Source: a virus
DNA length: 64,000 nucleotides
Direction: 5' to 3' (one strand)
IMG/VR virus record: IMGVR_UViG_3300021364_000009
Location: 1 to 64,000 of that record
The notes below the pieces were generated by a model. The model searched no databases, was not told where the DNA came from, and saw only the letters and a list, made by a program, of their open reading frames with translations. The first letter of the stretch is position 1, and each line of letters starts with the position of its first letter. Both the position numbers and the translations under genes were made by a program. Of this stretch, positions 1 to 8,140 are shown piece after piece.

Positions 1-38
1 GTGCTGAGGCAGGTACACAAGCAGATATGGGAGCGTAA
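1..38 (+). CDS. 3' end of an upstream gene (partial)
   Basis: The third forward frame is open from the window edge to a TAA at 36-38 and reads ...AEAGTQADMGA, which resembles an ordinary protein C-terminus. It stops three bases before the next ATG. Frame 1 also stays open to a TGA overlapping that ATG, so the choice of frame is uncertain. No function can be inferred from 11 residues. Confidence 0.35.
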   Translation, partial: AEAGTQADMGA

Positions 39-41
39 AAA

Positions 42-392
42 ATGAGAAGAACAGCCACAGAGATACTAAGAGACTTAGAAATAAGAGTTGCTAGGCTTGA
101 AAAAGAGTCTTCACCGAAAGAGTATGTAGACCTTGATTATATAGAACAACTTGCTCGTCTGTTTGTACATCACAGCAGGGGAGTAAAGCTTGTTGAGAGG
201 AAAATGCAGAGAAATGGTCGTGAGGGGGTTTTCATACACCTTAAGAATGGTGGAGCAATCATTTATGAACTTCACATGGGTAATGGTCTTTTAGCGAAGA
301 CTCCAGATGGTCCGATTGGTTGGGGACGAGTTTCTTTTGATGGTATGAAAGAAGTACTGAAAAAAGATTTAGCTTTATATGCCAATAATTAA
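42..392 (+). CDS. Hypothetical protein with [12 protein letters not shown] leader
   Basis: A 116-residue protein I do not recognise. Residues 4-21 form a charged amphipathic helix ([18 protein letters not shown]) that recurs almost unchanged at the N-terminus of the membrane protein encoded at 49333. The rest is a small mixed alpha/beta domain (residues 30-116) without a known motif. GGGAG lies about 7 bases before the ATG. The gene converges with the GIY-YIG gene and overlaps it by 4 bases. One AGAAATA word (77-83) falls inside the shared leader. The leader may be a targeting segment, but that is inference. Confidence 0.75.
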   Translation: MRRTATEILRDLEIRVARLEKESSPKEYVDLDYIEQLARLFVHHSRGVKLVERKMQRNGREGVFIHLKNGGAIIYELHMGNGLLAKTPDGPIGWGRVSFDGMKEVLKKDLALYANN

Positions 393-715
393 GTATTTCT
401 AAGAGTCTTACCTCTACACCACTTGGAGTCTTCAAGCGTCCAACATAACCTTTGACGACCCCTTTTGCGTTTAAGAGCTTTCTCAGCTTTCATAGCTTCA
501 GACCTGTTAGCGTATGTGCCGTAAGTACACATGAGCTTCCAAGGTCTATATTTAGAAGTATATTTGGCTCCGCCTCTTATTTCTCCGTTGTGTTGTCTCA
601 GTCTGCGATTAACGTCAGTAGTACAACCAACGTAGAAGAACCCTTCAGCAGGCTTCCCACTTGCAGTTTTTCGTGGTTGTTGGCTCTGAATTACATATAC
701 GACCCATTCGCTCAT
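389..715 (-). CDS. GIY-YIG endonuclease-like protein
   Basis: A 108-residue single-domain protein of the GIY-YIG superfamily. The paired motif appears in degenerate form as VYV (residues 6-8) and FYVG (27-30). These are followed by the conserved RRLRQH segment (about 37-42, with the catalytic arginine) and a glutamate in KAEKALK (Glu78). Length and layout match small SLX1/UPF0213-like domains. The start at 715 is chosen because TAAAGGAG sits 6 bases upstream; a GTG seven codons earlier has no such site. Members cut branched or specific DNA, and many in phages are homing enzymes. A lone domain next to unrelated genes fits a mobile or repair role, which cannot be decided here. Confidence 0.8.
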   Translation of the reverse strand: MSEWVVYVIQSQQPRKTASGKPAEGFFYVGCTTDVNRRLRQHNGEIRGGAKYTSKYRPWKLMCTYGTYANRSEAMKAEKALKRKRGRQRLCWTLEDSKWCRGKTLRNT

Positions 716-769
716 TGATAGCTCCTTTATGCTCACTTATTATCAACCTTATCGTAAAGGAGTCCAAAG

Positions 770-1588
770 ATGGATAGAGAATTTCAGAGAGATATAGACG
801 GCTTTTATAGTGCAGTTAAAATATTCAAGCCAGAAAGAGTCATCTCTCAAGTAGAAAAAATGATCACAGATTATATCCAACGATGTAACTCGTTAGACCC
901 TTCGGTTGACTATCAGCTTTTCAAAAAAGTTGTAGATCGAGAATACTATCAGAAAAGAATCAACTTCTTAAAGAACTGGCTCTTAGAGAATGGACATCGT
1001 TACGATACTAGAAGAAATAAAGTCGTTCCTCTCACAACAGAAGAAAAGAAAAGAAATATCTTGAGAACAGCATTCTTAAGACTAAAAAAAAATTCCTCTA
1101 GCCGTCTAGGTCTTGAAGCTCTTGAAGTAGCTAAAGAGTGTTTGGGTTTAGGTGAAGAGGGTAAAAATAATACAGGTTGGTTTATAGATATGATACATGA
1201 AACCAACGAGACAGGTATGTGGTGTAGTGCTTTTGTAGGGTGGTGCTTTGAAGAAGCATGTCGTCGGCTTAATATCGAAATGCCTTTCGAGAGGAATAAA
1301 AGAGCAAAGGTTTTTTGGGAGAATGTTGTTTCTGTCGGAGAAATACCTAAGAATCCGATGCCAGGAGACATTATTCTTTGGGACAGGAAAGAAGAAGGTT
1401 CTCCTGATGGGCATATTGGTTTTGTGGAGTCCATTAAAAACGGGAAAGTGTACACTATAGAAGGTAATCGTCGCCCTGTACCAAGCACAGTTCGTAGGTT
1501 TTCTTACGATTTGAAAGATTTGCAAAATAAAGCAGACTGTTCTGATGGAGAGTTTCACTTATTTCTTAACTTTGGAAGAACTCCTTGA
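770..1588 (+). CDS. CHAP-domain peptidoglycan amidase (endolysin-like)
   Basis: A 272-residue protein. Its C-terminal half is a CHAP/NlpC-P60-type cysteine hydrolase: the nucleophile Cys152 in MWCSAF, the PGDIILW strand at about 198-204, the catalytic His215 in DGHIGF, and a polar residue in TIEGN (229-233). The N-terminal 120 residues are helical and charged, perhaps a binding or oligomerisation part. Such enzymes cut peptide cross-bridges or the amide bond of peptidoglycan, during lysis or at the tail tip. No signal peptide is seen, so export would need a holin. AAGGAG is well spaced from the ATG. The membrane-anchored gene at 2389-3492, two genes on, makes a lysis cluster plausible. Confidence 0.75.
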   Translation: MDREFQRDIDGFYSAVKIFKPERVISQVEKMITDYIQRCNSLDPSVDYQLFKKVVDREYYQKRINFLKNWLLENGHRYDTRRNKVVPLTTEEKKRNILRTAFLRLKKNSSSRLGLEALEVAKECLGLGEEGKNNTGWFIDMIHETNETGMWCSAFVGWCFEEACRRLNIEMPFERNKRAKVFWENVVSVGEIPKNPMPGDIILWDRKEEGSPDGHIGFVESIKNGKVYTIEGNRRPVPSTVRRFSYDLKDLQNKADCSDGEFHLFLNFGRTP

Positions 1589-1650
1589 ATAGTTTTTTTA
1601 TTTGCTATCTTGTTTAGTTATTTTCACACGTCAAAAACATGGAGTCAAAC

Positions 1651-2388
1651 ATGAGCCTTACCAACAGAATTGCAAATTTGGTCGAACGTATTGACCGTCT
1701 TGAGAAAACCTCTTCTTTGTCCCCCAGACACCGTGACATTGTTACGATGAAGGGTCGAAAATCTATCGCACAACTCTTCGAGCTTGCCGAAGAGTTCTTG
1801 CAGATTGCTATCAACAAGGGTTTTCTTGGTGCTAAAATTCAAGAAGATAATGATTTTCCTGTTGTTGTTCTTGAGAGAGAAAAGTATGTATTCTTCAGAC
1901 CTACAGAATATGTTTTTGAGGTCGATGGTTCTTCTCGGAGCTACAAAAATTGGCGTGATATTATTAGCCGTTTGAGCCAAGAGCAAGGCTCGTTTGGTAA
2001 CGAAGAGGCTATGATGGACGAAGTTGAGATTATGCCTACTACCGAGGATATTCTCGAAATGCTAAGAGGAGCTAGAGACGGTGATGGCTTCATGGGAGAG
2101 AGATGGACAATCTCTTCAGACAATGGGAAGACTGCTCTTTTTGAGACTGCTACAGGCACAAATTCACTTTCTGTTACTTTAACCCCCCGTGGAATTAAGT
2201 TCTCTTTCACAGGACGCTTTGTAAAGCCAAGACAGCCTGTTGCTACAGTCAACGGCTTTATCAGAGAAGAAGGACGTGCAATGCAACTTCAGATGCTTGG
2301 TTACAAGCTTGATGAGATTGTCGGAAAAGCAGGGAAGCGTCTTCAGAAGTCTCGTATGAAAGCCTTGAAGGAAATGAAACTCGTTTGA
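1651..2388 (+). CDS. Hypothetical protein
   Basis: A 245-residue protein I do not recognise. The start at 1651 is preferred because GGAG lies 7 bases upstream; an in-frame ATG at 1639 has no site. It begins with a short coiled-coil segment (TNRIANLVERIDRLEK, residues 4-19) reminiscent of leaders in other proteins here, then two mixed domains, and a basic helical C-terminus (about 220-245). It contains no copy of the AGAAATA word in 738 bases, unlike most genes of this length, and uses more CGT arginine codons than its neighbours. That may mean recent arrival. It ends directly against the convergent gene at 2389. Confidence 0.7.
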   Translation: MSLTNRIANLVERIDRLEKTSSLSPRHRDIVTMKGRKSIAQLFELAEEFLQIAINKGFLGAKIQEDNDFPVVVLEREKYVFFRPTEYVFEVDGSSRSYKNWRDIISRLSQEQGSFGNEEAMMDEVEIMPTTEDILEMLRGARDGDGFMGERWTISSDNGKTALFETATGTNSLSVTLTPRGIKFSFTGRFVKPRQPVATVNGFIREEGRAMQLQMLGYKLDEIVGKAGKRLQKSRMKALKEMKLV

Positions 2389-3492
2389 TTACCAGACTTG
2401 GAATAGAAGCCCTAAGCTGAGGGCTTGTTTTTCTGAGGAAACGAGATAAGAGATGTTGGGGGCGAAGTTTAAATATTTCCCCCCAATCTTTGGGTGGTAG
2501 GAAATAGAAGGTCCGACTCCGAAATAGTCTTTGGATATATATCCTACACCTCCTATTCTTAGTTTAGCTTCAAACAGGTTTACGAAGCTACCGCCCGCTT
2601 GTATTCCCATGTCGTATCCAAGAGTGGGAAGTAGACTTGTGCCAACATAGTAAGAAGGCTCATACCTTTTATATTTCTTACTGTGCCCATAAGGGACTGT
2701 AGGGACATAGAAAAATCTAGGGTCTAGGTTCGGGTCTCCTTCTATCAGCTTGTCTTCTACAAGAGTGACAAACTGCCCATCTTCAGAGAAATAACCTCCC
2801 TTGATGTATACTCCTTGGTTTTGGACTGCTCCGCTCCCTAGACTGTCTGGATCTTCTCCAAAGGTCAGTACATCTACCTTAAATACAAGGTTTAAATCTA
2901 ATTCCCCTGCTTCATCGAGCCAAAGGTTGCTTGTTCTAAACTGTGAGACAGGCTTCCCTTTGTTCTGATATTGCATAGCCCAAGTGTAAGAAATAGAAGG
3001 ACACTTGTCAGGGTCATAGTAATGTATGCAAGTTAAGAAGTCGTCTGCGTCTACACCTCTCCAATCTTGTGTAGGTTGTTTTACTTCTTTGGGTTTTTCT
3101 CTTCCTTCAACGCTTACTTTTATTTTCCCACCCGTTAAGGTCGTTTCGATCTGTGTAAACCTTGAAGAGTAAGAAAGAATCTGTGCATCTGTTTTCTTTA
3201 GGTGATCTTCTAGTGCTTGTGTTTGAGTACCTACCGCAGAAATAATCTGTTTGGTTCGCTTCTCCATTTCTTCATAGGAGATCATTTCAGACTTAGCAGT
3301 TTTTAGTTCTTTATCTAGTCTTGCTATTTCTTTAGCTTTCCCTTCCAACACACCTTTGAGTTGGAGTTGTATGGTGCTCTCAAACTTTTGTTGCTTGTAA
3401 TTGTTCCAAAACTGAAGAGCGGTTGAAAGAAATAACGTAAAACCTAAGACATATTTAGGTAATTCTGCGTATGAGAGTAAGTTTTTCCACAT
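2389..3492 (-). CDS. Membrane-anchored coiled-coil protein with beta-rich C-terminus
   Basis: A 367-residue protein with one N-terminal membrane segment (about residues 14-31, YVLGFTLFLSTALQF). A long charged coiled coil follows (about 35-110), then a beta-rich C-terminal domain with many aromatic and glycine residues, ending in LFQVW. The start at 3492 is chosen because AAGGAG precedes it; the open frame extends 87 codons further upstream across the divergent promoter region without a ribosome site. The layout (inner-membrane anchor, periplasmic coil, beta domain) could fit a spanin-like or envelope-spanning protein, and the amidase gene lies nearby. No sequence signature proves this. Confidence 0.6.
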   Translation of the reverse strand: MWKNLLSYAELPKYVLGFTLFLSTALQFWNNYKQQKFESTIQLQLKGVLEGKAKEIARLDKELKTAKSEMISYEEMEKRTKQIISAVGTQTQALEDHLKKTDAQILSYSSRFTQIETTLTGGKIKVSVEGREKPKEVKQPTQDWRGVDADDFLTCIHYYDPDKCPSISYTWAMQYQNKGKPVSQFRTSNLWLDEAGELDLNLVFKVDVLTFGEDPDSLGSGAVQNQGVYIKGGYFSEDGQFVTLVEDKLIEGDPNLDPRFFYVPTVPYGHSKKYKRYEPSYYVGTSLLPTLGYDMGIQAGGSFVNLFEAKLRIGGVGYISKDYFGVGPSISYHPKIGGKYLNFAPNISYLVSSEKQALSLGLLFQVW

Positions 3493-3564
3493 TTTCCTGG
3501 CTCCTTTTCCCTTTTGACGATATATGTAGCATACAACAACACAGCACCGATAAAGGAGGTAAAA

Positions 3565-5016
3565 ATGTTGTATGATACAAATGCGTTGCTCGTAGGTGGA
3601 GAGTCTACCTACGCCACGCAGTTCAAGTTCAAAGCTATTAAGCATGGGATCAACATCAATGTTGCCCACCACATTGATTGGGATCAAACAAGGAAGTCGT
3701 TCCCAACTACAGGCGTAGATGTGGTCATTGTTCTTAAAGACGTGTGTAACCATATGCTCAGAGATTGGGCTTCTTCCGAAGCAAAGAAGAATAATCTTCC
3801 TTTTTGCGAGATTTCTCAGAAAATCTCGTTTGGGATTGCCCGTTTGCGTCAGACTCTAGGTATTGACTCAAAGACTAATGTCTCTTCTGTCGAGGATGAA
3901 GGAGATCATGTTTTCGTGCCTTCAAATGACACCTCTGAAGCTCTCCATGAAGTTCTCGAAGGCTATACTGAAGTCCTTGTCCCAAAAAGCAAAGCGGTCT
4001 TGGCAAGTAAGAAGAAGTACTTGACCTACCTTTCTAGGTCTCTTGTGAAGTTGTGTAAGCAAGAAGTCTCAGACTTTAAGGAGAGCCGATCTCTTGCGTA
4101 CAAAGAGATTGCCTTCCATGACTACGGAGTCTTGAGAGAAGAATATGCTTCTGTCCTCAAGTCAAAAAAGAGAGGCTATGTTGAGATTGAAGAGCTTGCG
4201 AGGAGCGTAATCATCTTAATGTCATTAGATGATATGTGGACGATCTTTGATATTAAGAGGACACTTAGCTTCGCACTAGGTTACTCCTTAACTAAGAAAC
4301 AGGAACAGGAAATAAAAGACATGAAGACGGACAGAACGTCTCTTCCTTTAGAATTGAAACCTATAGTTTCTGAGGTTCTTGAAAACCCGACACAGACTTT
4401 GGGCTTCTGTAGAACCTCAGAAGAGCGATTAGATATGCTCAACGCTTATCTAAGCTATCACTTAAATACGCAGATTTCAAAATCTCGTTTTGAGACAATT
4501 ATGGGTGTGCTTCAGGAGACGAGCAGAGACAGAAAGAATCTTAAAGCAGACTTAAAGCAAAAGCTTATTTCTGCCCGAGATAAATGGGCAAGACACTACT
4601 TGGAGCTAATTCAGCTAGGTGTGTTGGATGTTTCTAAATCTGAGTTCAACAAGGTGCATAAGCTGACTTGGGGCAGTCGTGTTTCAGACGCTGTAAGAAA
4701 AGAGATGTCTGATAACTCTCATACAGAAGCCCCTACGCAAAAAACGACCCAAGAGGAAACTGCTCCTGTAGTGGAAGCTCCTGTAGTGGAAACTCCTGTA
4801 GTGGAAACTCCTGTAGTGGAAACTCCTGTGGCTTTACAGGAGGTGGCTCAGAGTTTAGCTACAGTGCTTATCGGAGACTTGGAGCTTGAGATAGATGGTG
4901 CTCTTTCTATTAAAGAAGTAGCAGTGGGCACACAGATTAAAGTCTTAAGTGGTCAAAAGAAGATCACTATCGAGAGCTTTGATGGTAATGTTTTGAAGGG
5001 TGTGGTTATCAGCTAG
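3565..5016 (+). CDS. DUF2325-like protein with C-terminal proline-valine repeats
   Basis: A 483-residue protein. The N-terminal about 95 residues resemble the bacterial DUF2325 domain: a GGES..Y start (about 9-15), a conserved HH (about 33-34), the strand VDVVIVLKDVCNH (about 50-62) and a conserved lysine-rich helix. The middle (about 130-385) is helical and unknown. A tandem VVETP repeat at about 400-422 links to a small C-terminal beta domain (about 425-483). AAAGGAGGT lies 5 bases before the chosen ATG; the frame extends 17 codons upstream without support. It is followed by a hairpin. DUF2325 proteins have no firm function, so none is assigned. Confidence 0.6.
   Translation: MLYDTNALLVGGESTYATQFKFKAIKHGININVAHHIDWDQTRKSFPTTGVDVVIVLKDVCNHMLRDWASSEAKKNNLPFCEISQKISFGIARLRQTLGIDSKTNVSSVEDEGDHVFVPSNDTSEALHEVLEGYTEVLVPKSKAVLASKKKYLTYLSRSLVKLCKQEVSDFKESRSLAYKEIAFHDYGVLREEYASVLKSKKRGYVEIEELARSVIILMSLDDMWTIFDIKRTLSFALGYSLTKKQEQEIKDMKTDRTSLPLELKPIVSEVLENPTQTLGFCRTSEERLDMLNAYLSYHLNTQISKSRFETIMGVLQETSRDRKNLKADLKQKLISARDKWARHYLELIQLGVLDVSKSEFNKVHKLTWGSRVSDAVRKEMSDNSHTEAPTQKTTQEETAPVVEAPVVETPVVETPVVETPVALQEVAQSLATVLIGDLELEIDGALSIKEVAVGTQIKVLSGQKKITIESFDGNVLKGVVIS
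4765..4824 (+). repeat. Four tandem 15-base repeats inside a gene
   Basis: The unit CCTGTAGTGGAAACT is repeated four times head to tail; the first copy has GCT at its end. It encodes the pentapeptide P-V-V-E-T. A fifth partial copy (CCTGTGG) follows. In-frame 15-base units make a flexible linker that can grow or shrink by slippage without a frameshift. Confidence 0.9.
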
Positions 5017-5029
5017 TGGGTTGAGTAGG

Positions 5030-5053
5030 TGAGGGAGGTTCTAGCCTCCCTCA
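5030..5053 (+). terminator. Hairpin after the DUF2325-like gene
   Basis: A perfect 9-base-pair stem (TGAGGGAGG / CCTCCCTCA) with the 6-base loop TTCTAG lies 14 bases after the stop at 5016. The following TTATATTTC is only weakly T-rich, so it may be a weak terminator or an RNA-end stabiliser. It separates this gene from the kinase gene at 5138. Confidence 0.6.
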
Positions 5054-5137
5054 TTATATTTCACTGACTTCACTAAGAACCTTTATTTTTCGATCTCTTG
5101 TTCGGTAGTGTAAGACACCACTTAACAGGAGAGAAAA

Positions 5138-5716
5138 ATGAAAATAAGCGTTGAAGGGTTGATAGGGGTGGGCAAGTCTACTTTTGTCCGTCATTTTTGT
5201 CAGCAGACCTCTTACACTCCGTTGTATGAGTCTGTTTCAGACAATCCTTTTCTGTCACGGTTCTATGAAGACCCTAAACGCTGGGCTTTTACCCTTCAAA
5301 TGTATTTCTTGTATGATCGGTGTAAGAACCATACTGAGCAAGGCGACATACTTCTTGACCGTTCGATCTATGGTGACATTTGTTTTGCAAACATCTTACA
5401 CGATCAAGGCACATTAGACTCCGAAGAATACCATTCTTATATGAGTCATTTTAATCTTGTAGAGTCCTTTATCCCCAATCTTGACCTTTGTATTCATCTT
5501 CATATTTCAGAAGAGAAGGCTATGGAGCGAATTGCAAAAAGGAACAGGAGCTTCGAGTCTGACCTTCCGTTAGATTACTTACAGAGGCTTCAATATCAGC
5601 TTTTCAAGCTACCTGATCTTCTTCCTAAAGAGACAAAATACATCCGAATTGATTGGGGTGATATGGATGAAGAAGAAATAAGAGAAAAAACTCAGAGTAT
5701 TATTTCTTCCCTTTAG
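5138..5716 (+). CDS. Deoxynucleoside kinase
   Basis: A 192-residue kinase that phosphorylates deoxynucleosides to monophosphates with ATP, feeding dNTP synthesis in the infected cell. The P-loop GLIGVGKST is at residues 7-15, the substrate-binding and catalytic DRS motif at 74-76 (DRSIYGD), and an arginine-rich lid at about 130-139 (ERIAKRNRS). The length fits the dNK/dGK family (Drosophila dNK-like fold). The substrate base cannot be read from the sequence. AGGAG precedes the ATG. The 3' end overlaps the convergent gene at 5700 by 17 bases. Confidence 0.85.
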   Translation: MKISVEGLIGVGKSTFVRHFCQQTSYTPLYESVSDNPFLSRFYEDPKRWAFTLQMYFLYDRCKNHTEQGDILLDRSIYGDICFANILHDQGTLDSEEYHSYMSHFNLVESFIPNLDLCIHLHISEEKAMERIAKRNRSFESDLPLDYLQRLQYQLFKLPDLLPKETKYIRIDWGDMDEEEIREKTQSIISSL

Positions 5717-6566
5717 TGTTAGCAGGTGTCTGCCACTTCTTTGGGTACGGCTTCATTTTCTTAGGGTCTTTTTGACCTTGGTTGATGAGGTAGTATCTCT
5801 TATTTCTTTCACAATGAGGGCTGTTTGGCTCTTTATACTTGCAATAGATACTCCAAGCTAAAGCCCATGCCTTTGAAGTCTCGTAGTCTTCTTCCTCTTC
5901 AAAGTAGTGTGCTTTCTCAGTGACGTACTTAGGTACGTCTCTTTCTTTCTTCTCTGCAACTATGGTTTGTTCTGCATTTCGAGTAGGTAGAGAGTGGGTG
6001 GAATAACCCCCCCAAGACTTCTCATAGGAATTGAAAGCGAGTCTCAGATTATCTATGTCTCCTGCAAGGATTGTATGGTTATTGCTTTTTACCCACTGCT
6101 CAATGGCTCTCAGATACTCCCTCTCTCTCTTTTCATCTCTCTCATTTTGAACCTTTTCTAGCCACCTGTGAAAAAGAACTGTAGCTTTGTTTATTTTTCT
6201 CTTTTGAGAGGCGTAAATAGACCCATAAGGCTCTACGAGAAACCCTGAGTCATTCAAATATGCTTTACTTCCAGGGATATAAATACGAGCTAAGAATCCT
6301 TGTCCTGTTTGTTTTGTCCATACATTATGGTTTTGACCGACTTGGGTTAGAAGATCGGAAAGTTTCTCTATGTTTTCGATAGCTTCTTCTTTATCCCACT
6401 CTTTATTTCTTTTGCTTTCGTTTCGTTTCCACTCTTTATACTCAAGAGATTTGCTAAACTTGAATTCTAAAAATTCTCTACTGTCTGAATCAGTTAGATC
6501 AAAGGAATGCCCTAGTCTCTTTAAGTAAGCAGTTCTGACTATCTTTTTTAACTGTATATCACTCAT
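5700..6566 (-). CDS. Hypothetical protein with YCKYKEPNSPHC motif
   Basis: A 288-residue, highly charged protein. The C-terminal region (about 218-262) reads as an acidic helix, then AWALAWSIYCKYKEP, then NSPHCERN, ending in a basic tail. From memory, similar segments (AWAxAWSxYCKYKxPxSPHC) occur in many uncharacterised phage proteins, often at the C-terminus. The paired Cys and His-Cys could bind metal. The rest is unfamiliar. AAAGGAAA precedes the ATG. It is transcribed away from the tube gene at 6647, and the 80 bases between them should hold divergent promoters. Confidence 0.65.
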   Translation of the reverse strand: MSDIQLKKIVRTAYLKRLGHSFDLTDSDSREFLEFKFSKSLEYKEWKRNESKRNKEWDKEEAIENIEKLSDLLTQVGQNHNVWTKQTGQGFLARIYIPGSKAYLNDSGFLVEPYGSIYASQKRKINKATVLFHRWLEKVQNERDEKREREYLRAIEQWVKSNNHTILAGDIDNLRLAFNSYEKSWGGYSTHSLPTRNAEQTIVAEKKERDVPKYVTEKAHYFEEEEDYETSKAWALAWSIYCKYKEPNSPHCERNKRYYLINQGQKDPKKMKPYPKKWQTPANTKGKK

Positions 6567-6646
6567 ATTATTTTTCCTTTAATAGAACATTTATAGTCTT
6601 TCTATTTTCTGTGGCTATTAAGATTCTATAAGAAGGAGAAGGTGAG

Positions 6647-7471
6647 ATGGCAAATACAGACTCAACCCCAGCAAATGGAGCACAAGGCTCTAGTCATATC
6701 TATGACTATAATTCTAGTCCTAATACTAGAGCGGCTATTTCTCAGAAAGTAAGAATTCTTACTCCTGTTTACAAACCAGGAGCAGGAAACAATAATCTTC
6801 TTTATCAGTTAGGCGTATGTTCTTCTTTCTCTGCTGACTTTAACCGAGGCGTAGAGGATATTAGAGGAATTGGTTTTGGTGATCAGATCGCAGAGCGTGT
6901 TCCAGGCGTTTCAGACCCTGTGGATGTTTCTATAGAAAGAACTCTTATGTATCTTTCTAATGGACACCAAGCGTTTGGTTTTGCAGGTGGTGTGGATGGT
7001 CCAGTTCGTACCCTTCAACACCACAGATGGCCTTTTGACATTGAGCAACAGCTTGTTTTTAGTTCGATTGCAGATGTAGAAACACCTACAGAAGTTAACA
7101 GTAATCAACTTGGCTTAAGAGACATTGATTTCAGCGGTCAAAAAGTGACAGGTGCTGAAGAAGCTTATGGTGCTAATCAGAAGCACAAAGCGATCATCAC
7201 TTATTTCGAGGCTTGTTGGATGACAGCTATTTCGGGTGCTAATCCAAGTGCAGACTCTTCACTTATGGCTCAGAGTATTTCTGCCGCCGCTCAAGACGTG
7301 CATGATCTGTTCTCAACATATGGCGAGTTCTTACCTAGCGGTAACGACCCGACTATTGGTCAGAACTCAACTATCCGCCACAACAATGTTGCAACCGCTT
7401 CAGGGAGCGTAGCTCTTGAGAGAACAGGTGCAGAAGCTGTGTCAGGCACTAGCGGAGGCATTCAGCCATAA
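6647..7471 (+). CDS. Probable tail tube protein
   Basis: A 274-residue protein that opens the first tail block. It is rich in beta-forming, Gly, Ser and Asn residues and has no enzyme motif. The role is inferred from size and position: tube genes lie just before the chaperone and tape-measure genes in most tailed phages. A very strong site (AAGAAGGAG) fits a protein needed in many copies, and a small hairpin just downstream could tune expression of the next genes. The sequence itself gives no family signature that I can confirm; a major structural protein of another kind remains possible. Confidence 0.55.
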   Translation: MANTDSTPANGAQGSSHIYDYNSSPNTRAAISQKVRILTPVYKPGAGNNNLLYQLGVCSSFSADFNRGVEDIRGIGFGDQIAERVPGVSDPVDVSIERTLMYLSNGHQAFGFAGGVDGPVRTLQHHRWPFDIEQQLVFSSIADVETPTEVNSNQLGLRDIDFSGQKVTGAEEAYGANQKHKAIITYFEACWMTAISGANPSADSSLMAQSISAAAQDVHDLFSTYGEFLPSGNDPTIGQNSTIRHNNVATASGSVALERTGAEAVSGTSGGIQP

Positions 7472-7506
7472 TTCATCATAAGAATATAATTTCTTGTGGT
7501 AAAATA

Positions 7507-7520
7507 GGGTAGCCGTACCC
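7507..7520 (+). terminator. Small hairpin after the tube gene
   Basis: GGGTA and TACCC flank the 4-base loop GCCG and are followed by TTAAATTAAA. The 5-6 pair stem is short, so this is at most a weak attenuator reducing read-through from the tube gene into the less-needed chaperone genes. Confidence 0.3.
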
Positions 7521-7546
7521 TTAAATTAAACGGACAGGATTAAAAT

Positions 7547-8137
7547 ATGATTGCGTTAAAAGATTTGAAGAGTGCTTTAGCACCTCTTTCTGAAATAGGC
7601 CACAAAGAGAAAGAGTTTGATCTTTTTGGGATGAAGATCACGCTCTCTACTTTGACCCCCTCTCAAGAGTCTTCCGTACAACGTGCTATTTCAGATAGCC
7701 AAGAAGATACGGATGCTCTTGCTTTGGAGTTCGTGGACAAGTTCCGTGTTGAAACTTTGTGCCGTTGTATCGTTCAGATAAATGATTTCGATCTTAGATC
7801 ACGTTATGTGACTACGGGAGAGGTTCTTGATAACGGAGTGGAAGTTAAGATCACTAAAGAAGAAGCAATCTATGATGTTATTTCTTCTTGGTCGAGGACA
7901 GTTGTTTCTCAAGTATTTAATTCCTACGCTTTACTCGTAGAAGAAGTAGAGCAAGAGCTTGATAGCAAGTGGGAGCTGAAGAAGTTCAATGCAGAAGATG
8001 AGAAAGAAAATCTTCAGAGTAGGATAAAGCACCTAGAAAACACTGAAGCGGTTGAAGACGTTTCGGAAACCCCTAAAAAAGATATTGATCTAGCTCAGTC
8101 AGCGTATACTGAAGCTCTGAAGGGTATGGGGCAATGA
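7547..8137 (+). CDS. Probable tail assembly chaperone (first gene)
   Basis: A 196-residue, acidic, mostly helical protein between the tube and tape-measure genes, where tail assembly chaperones are found. The ordered part (about 1-145) contains a conserved-looking TLTPSQE turn; the C-terminal 50 residues are charged and probably disordered. The next gene begins 3 bases after its stop, so translation is probably coupled. I looked for a slippery frameshift site joining the two genes and found none that is convincing near the stop. Function is inferred from position only. Confidence 0.5.
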   Translation: MIALKDLKSALAPLSEIGHKEKEFDLFGMKITLSTLTPSQESSVQRAISDSQEDTDALALEFVDKFRVETLCRCIVQINDFDLRSRYVTTGEVLDNGVEVKITKEEAIYDVISSWSRTVVSQVFNSYALLVEEVEQELDSKWELKKFNAEDEKENLQSRIKHLENTEAVEDVSETPKKDIDLAQSAYTEALKGMGQ

Positions 8138-8140
8138 TAG

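Noticed and set aside
1000-1488. 162-codon minus-strand frame inside the CHAP gene
   Set aside because: Opposes a gene with complete catalytic motifs and a strong ribosome site; no initiation signal of its own.
4765-4824. Short tandem repeats considered as a CRISPR-like array
   Set aside because: Units are contiguous without spacers, in frame, and encode a protein linker.
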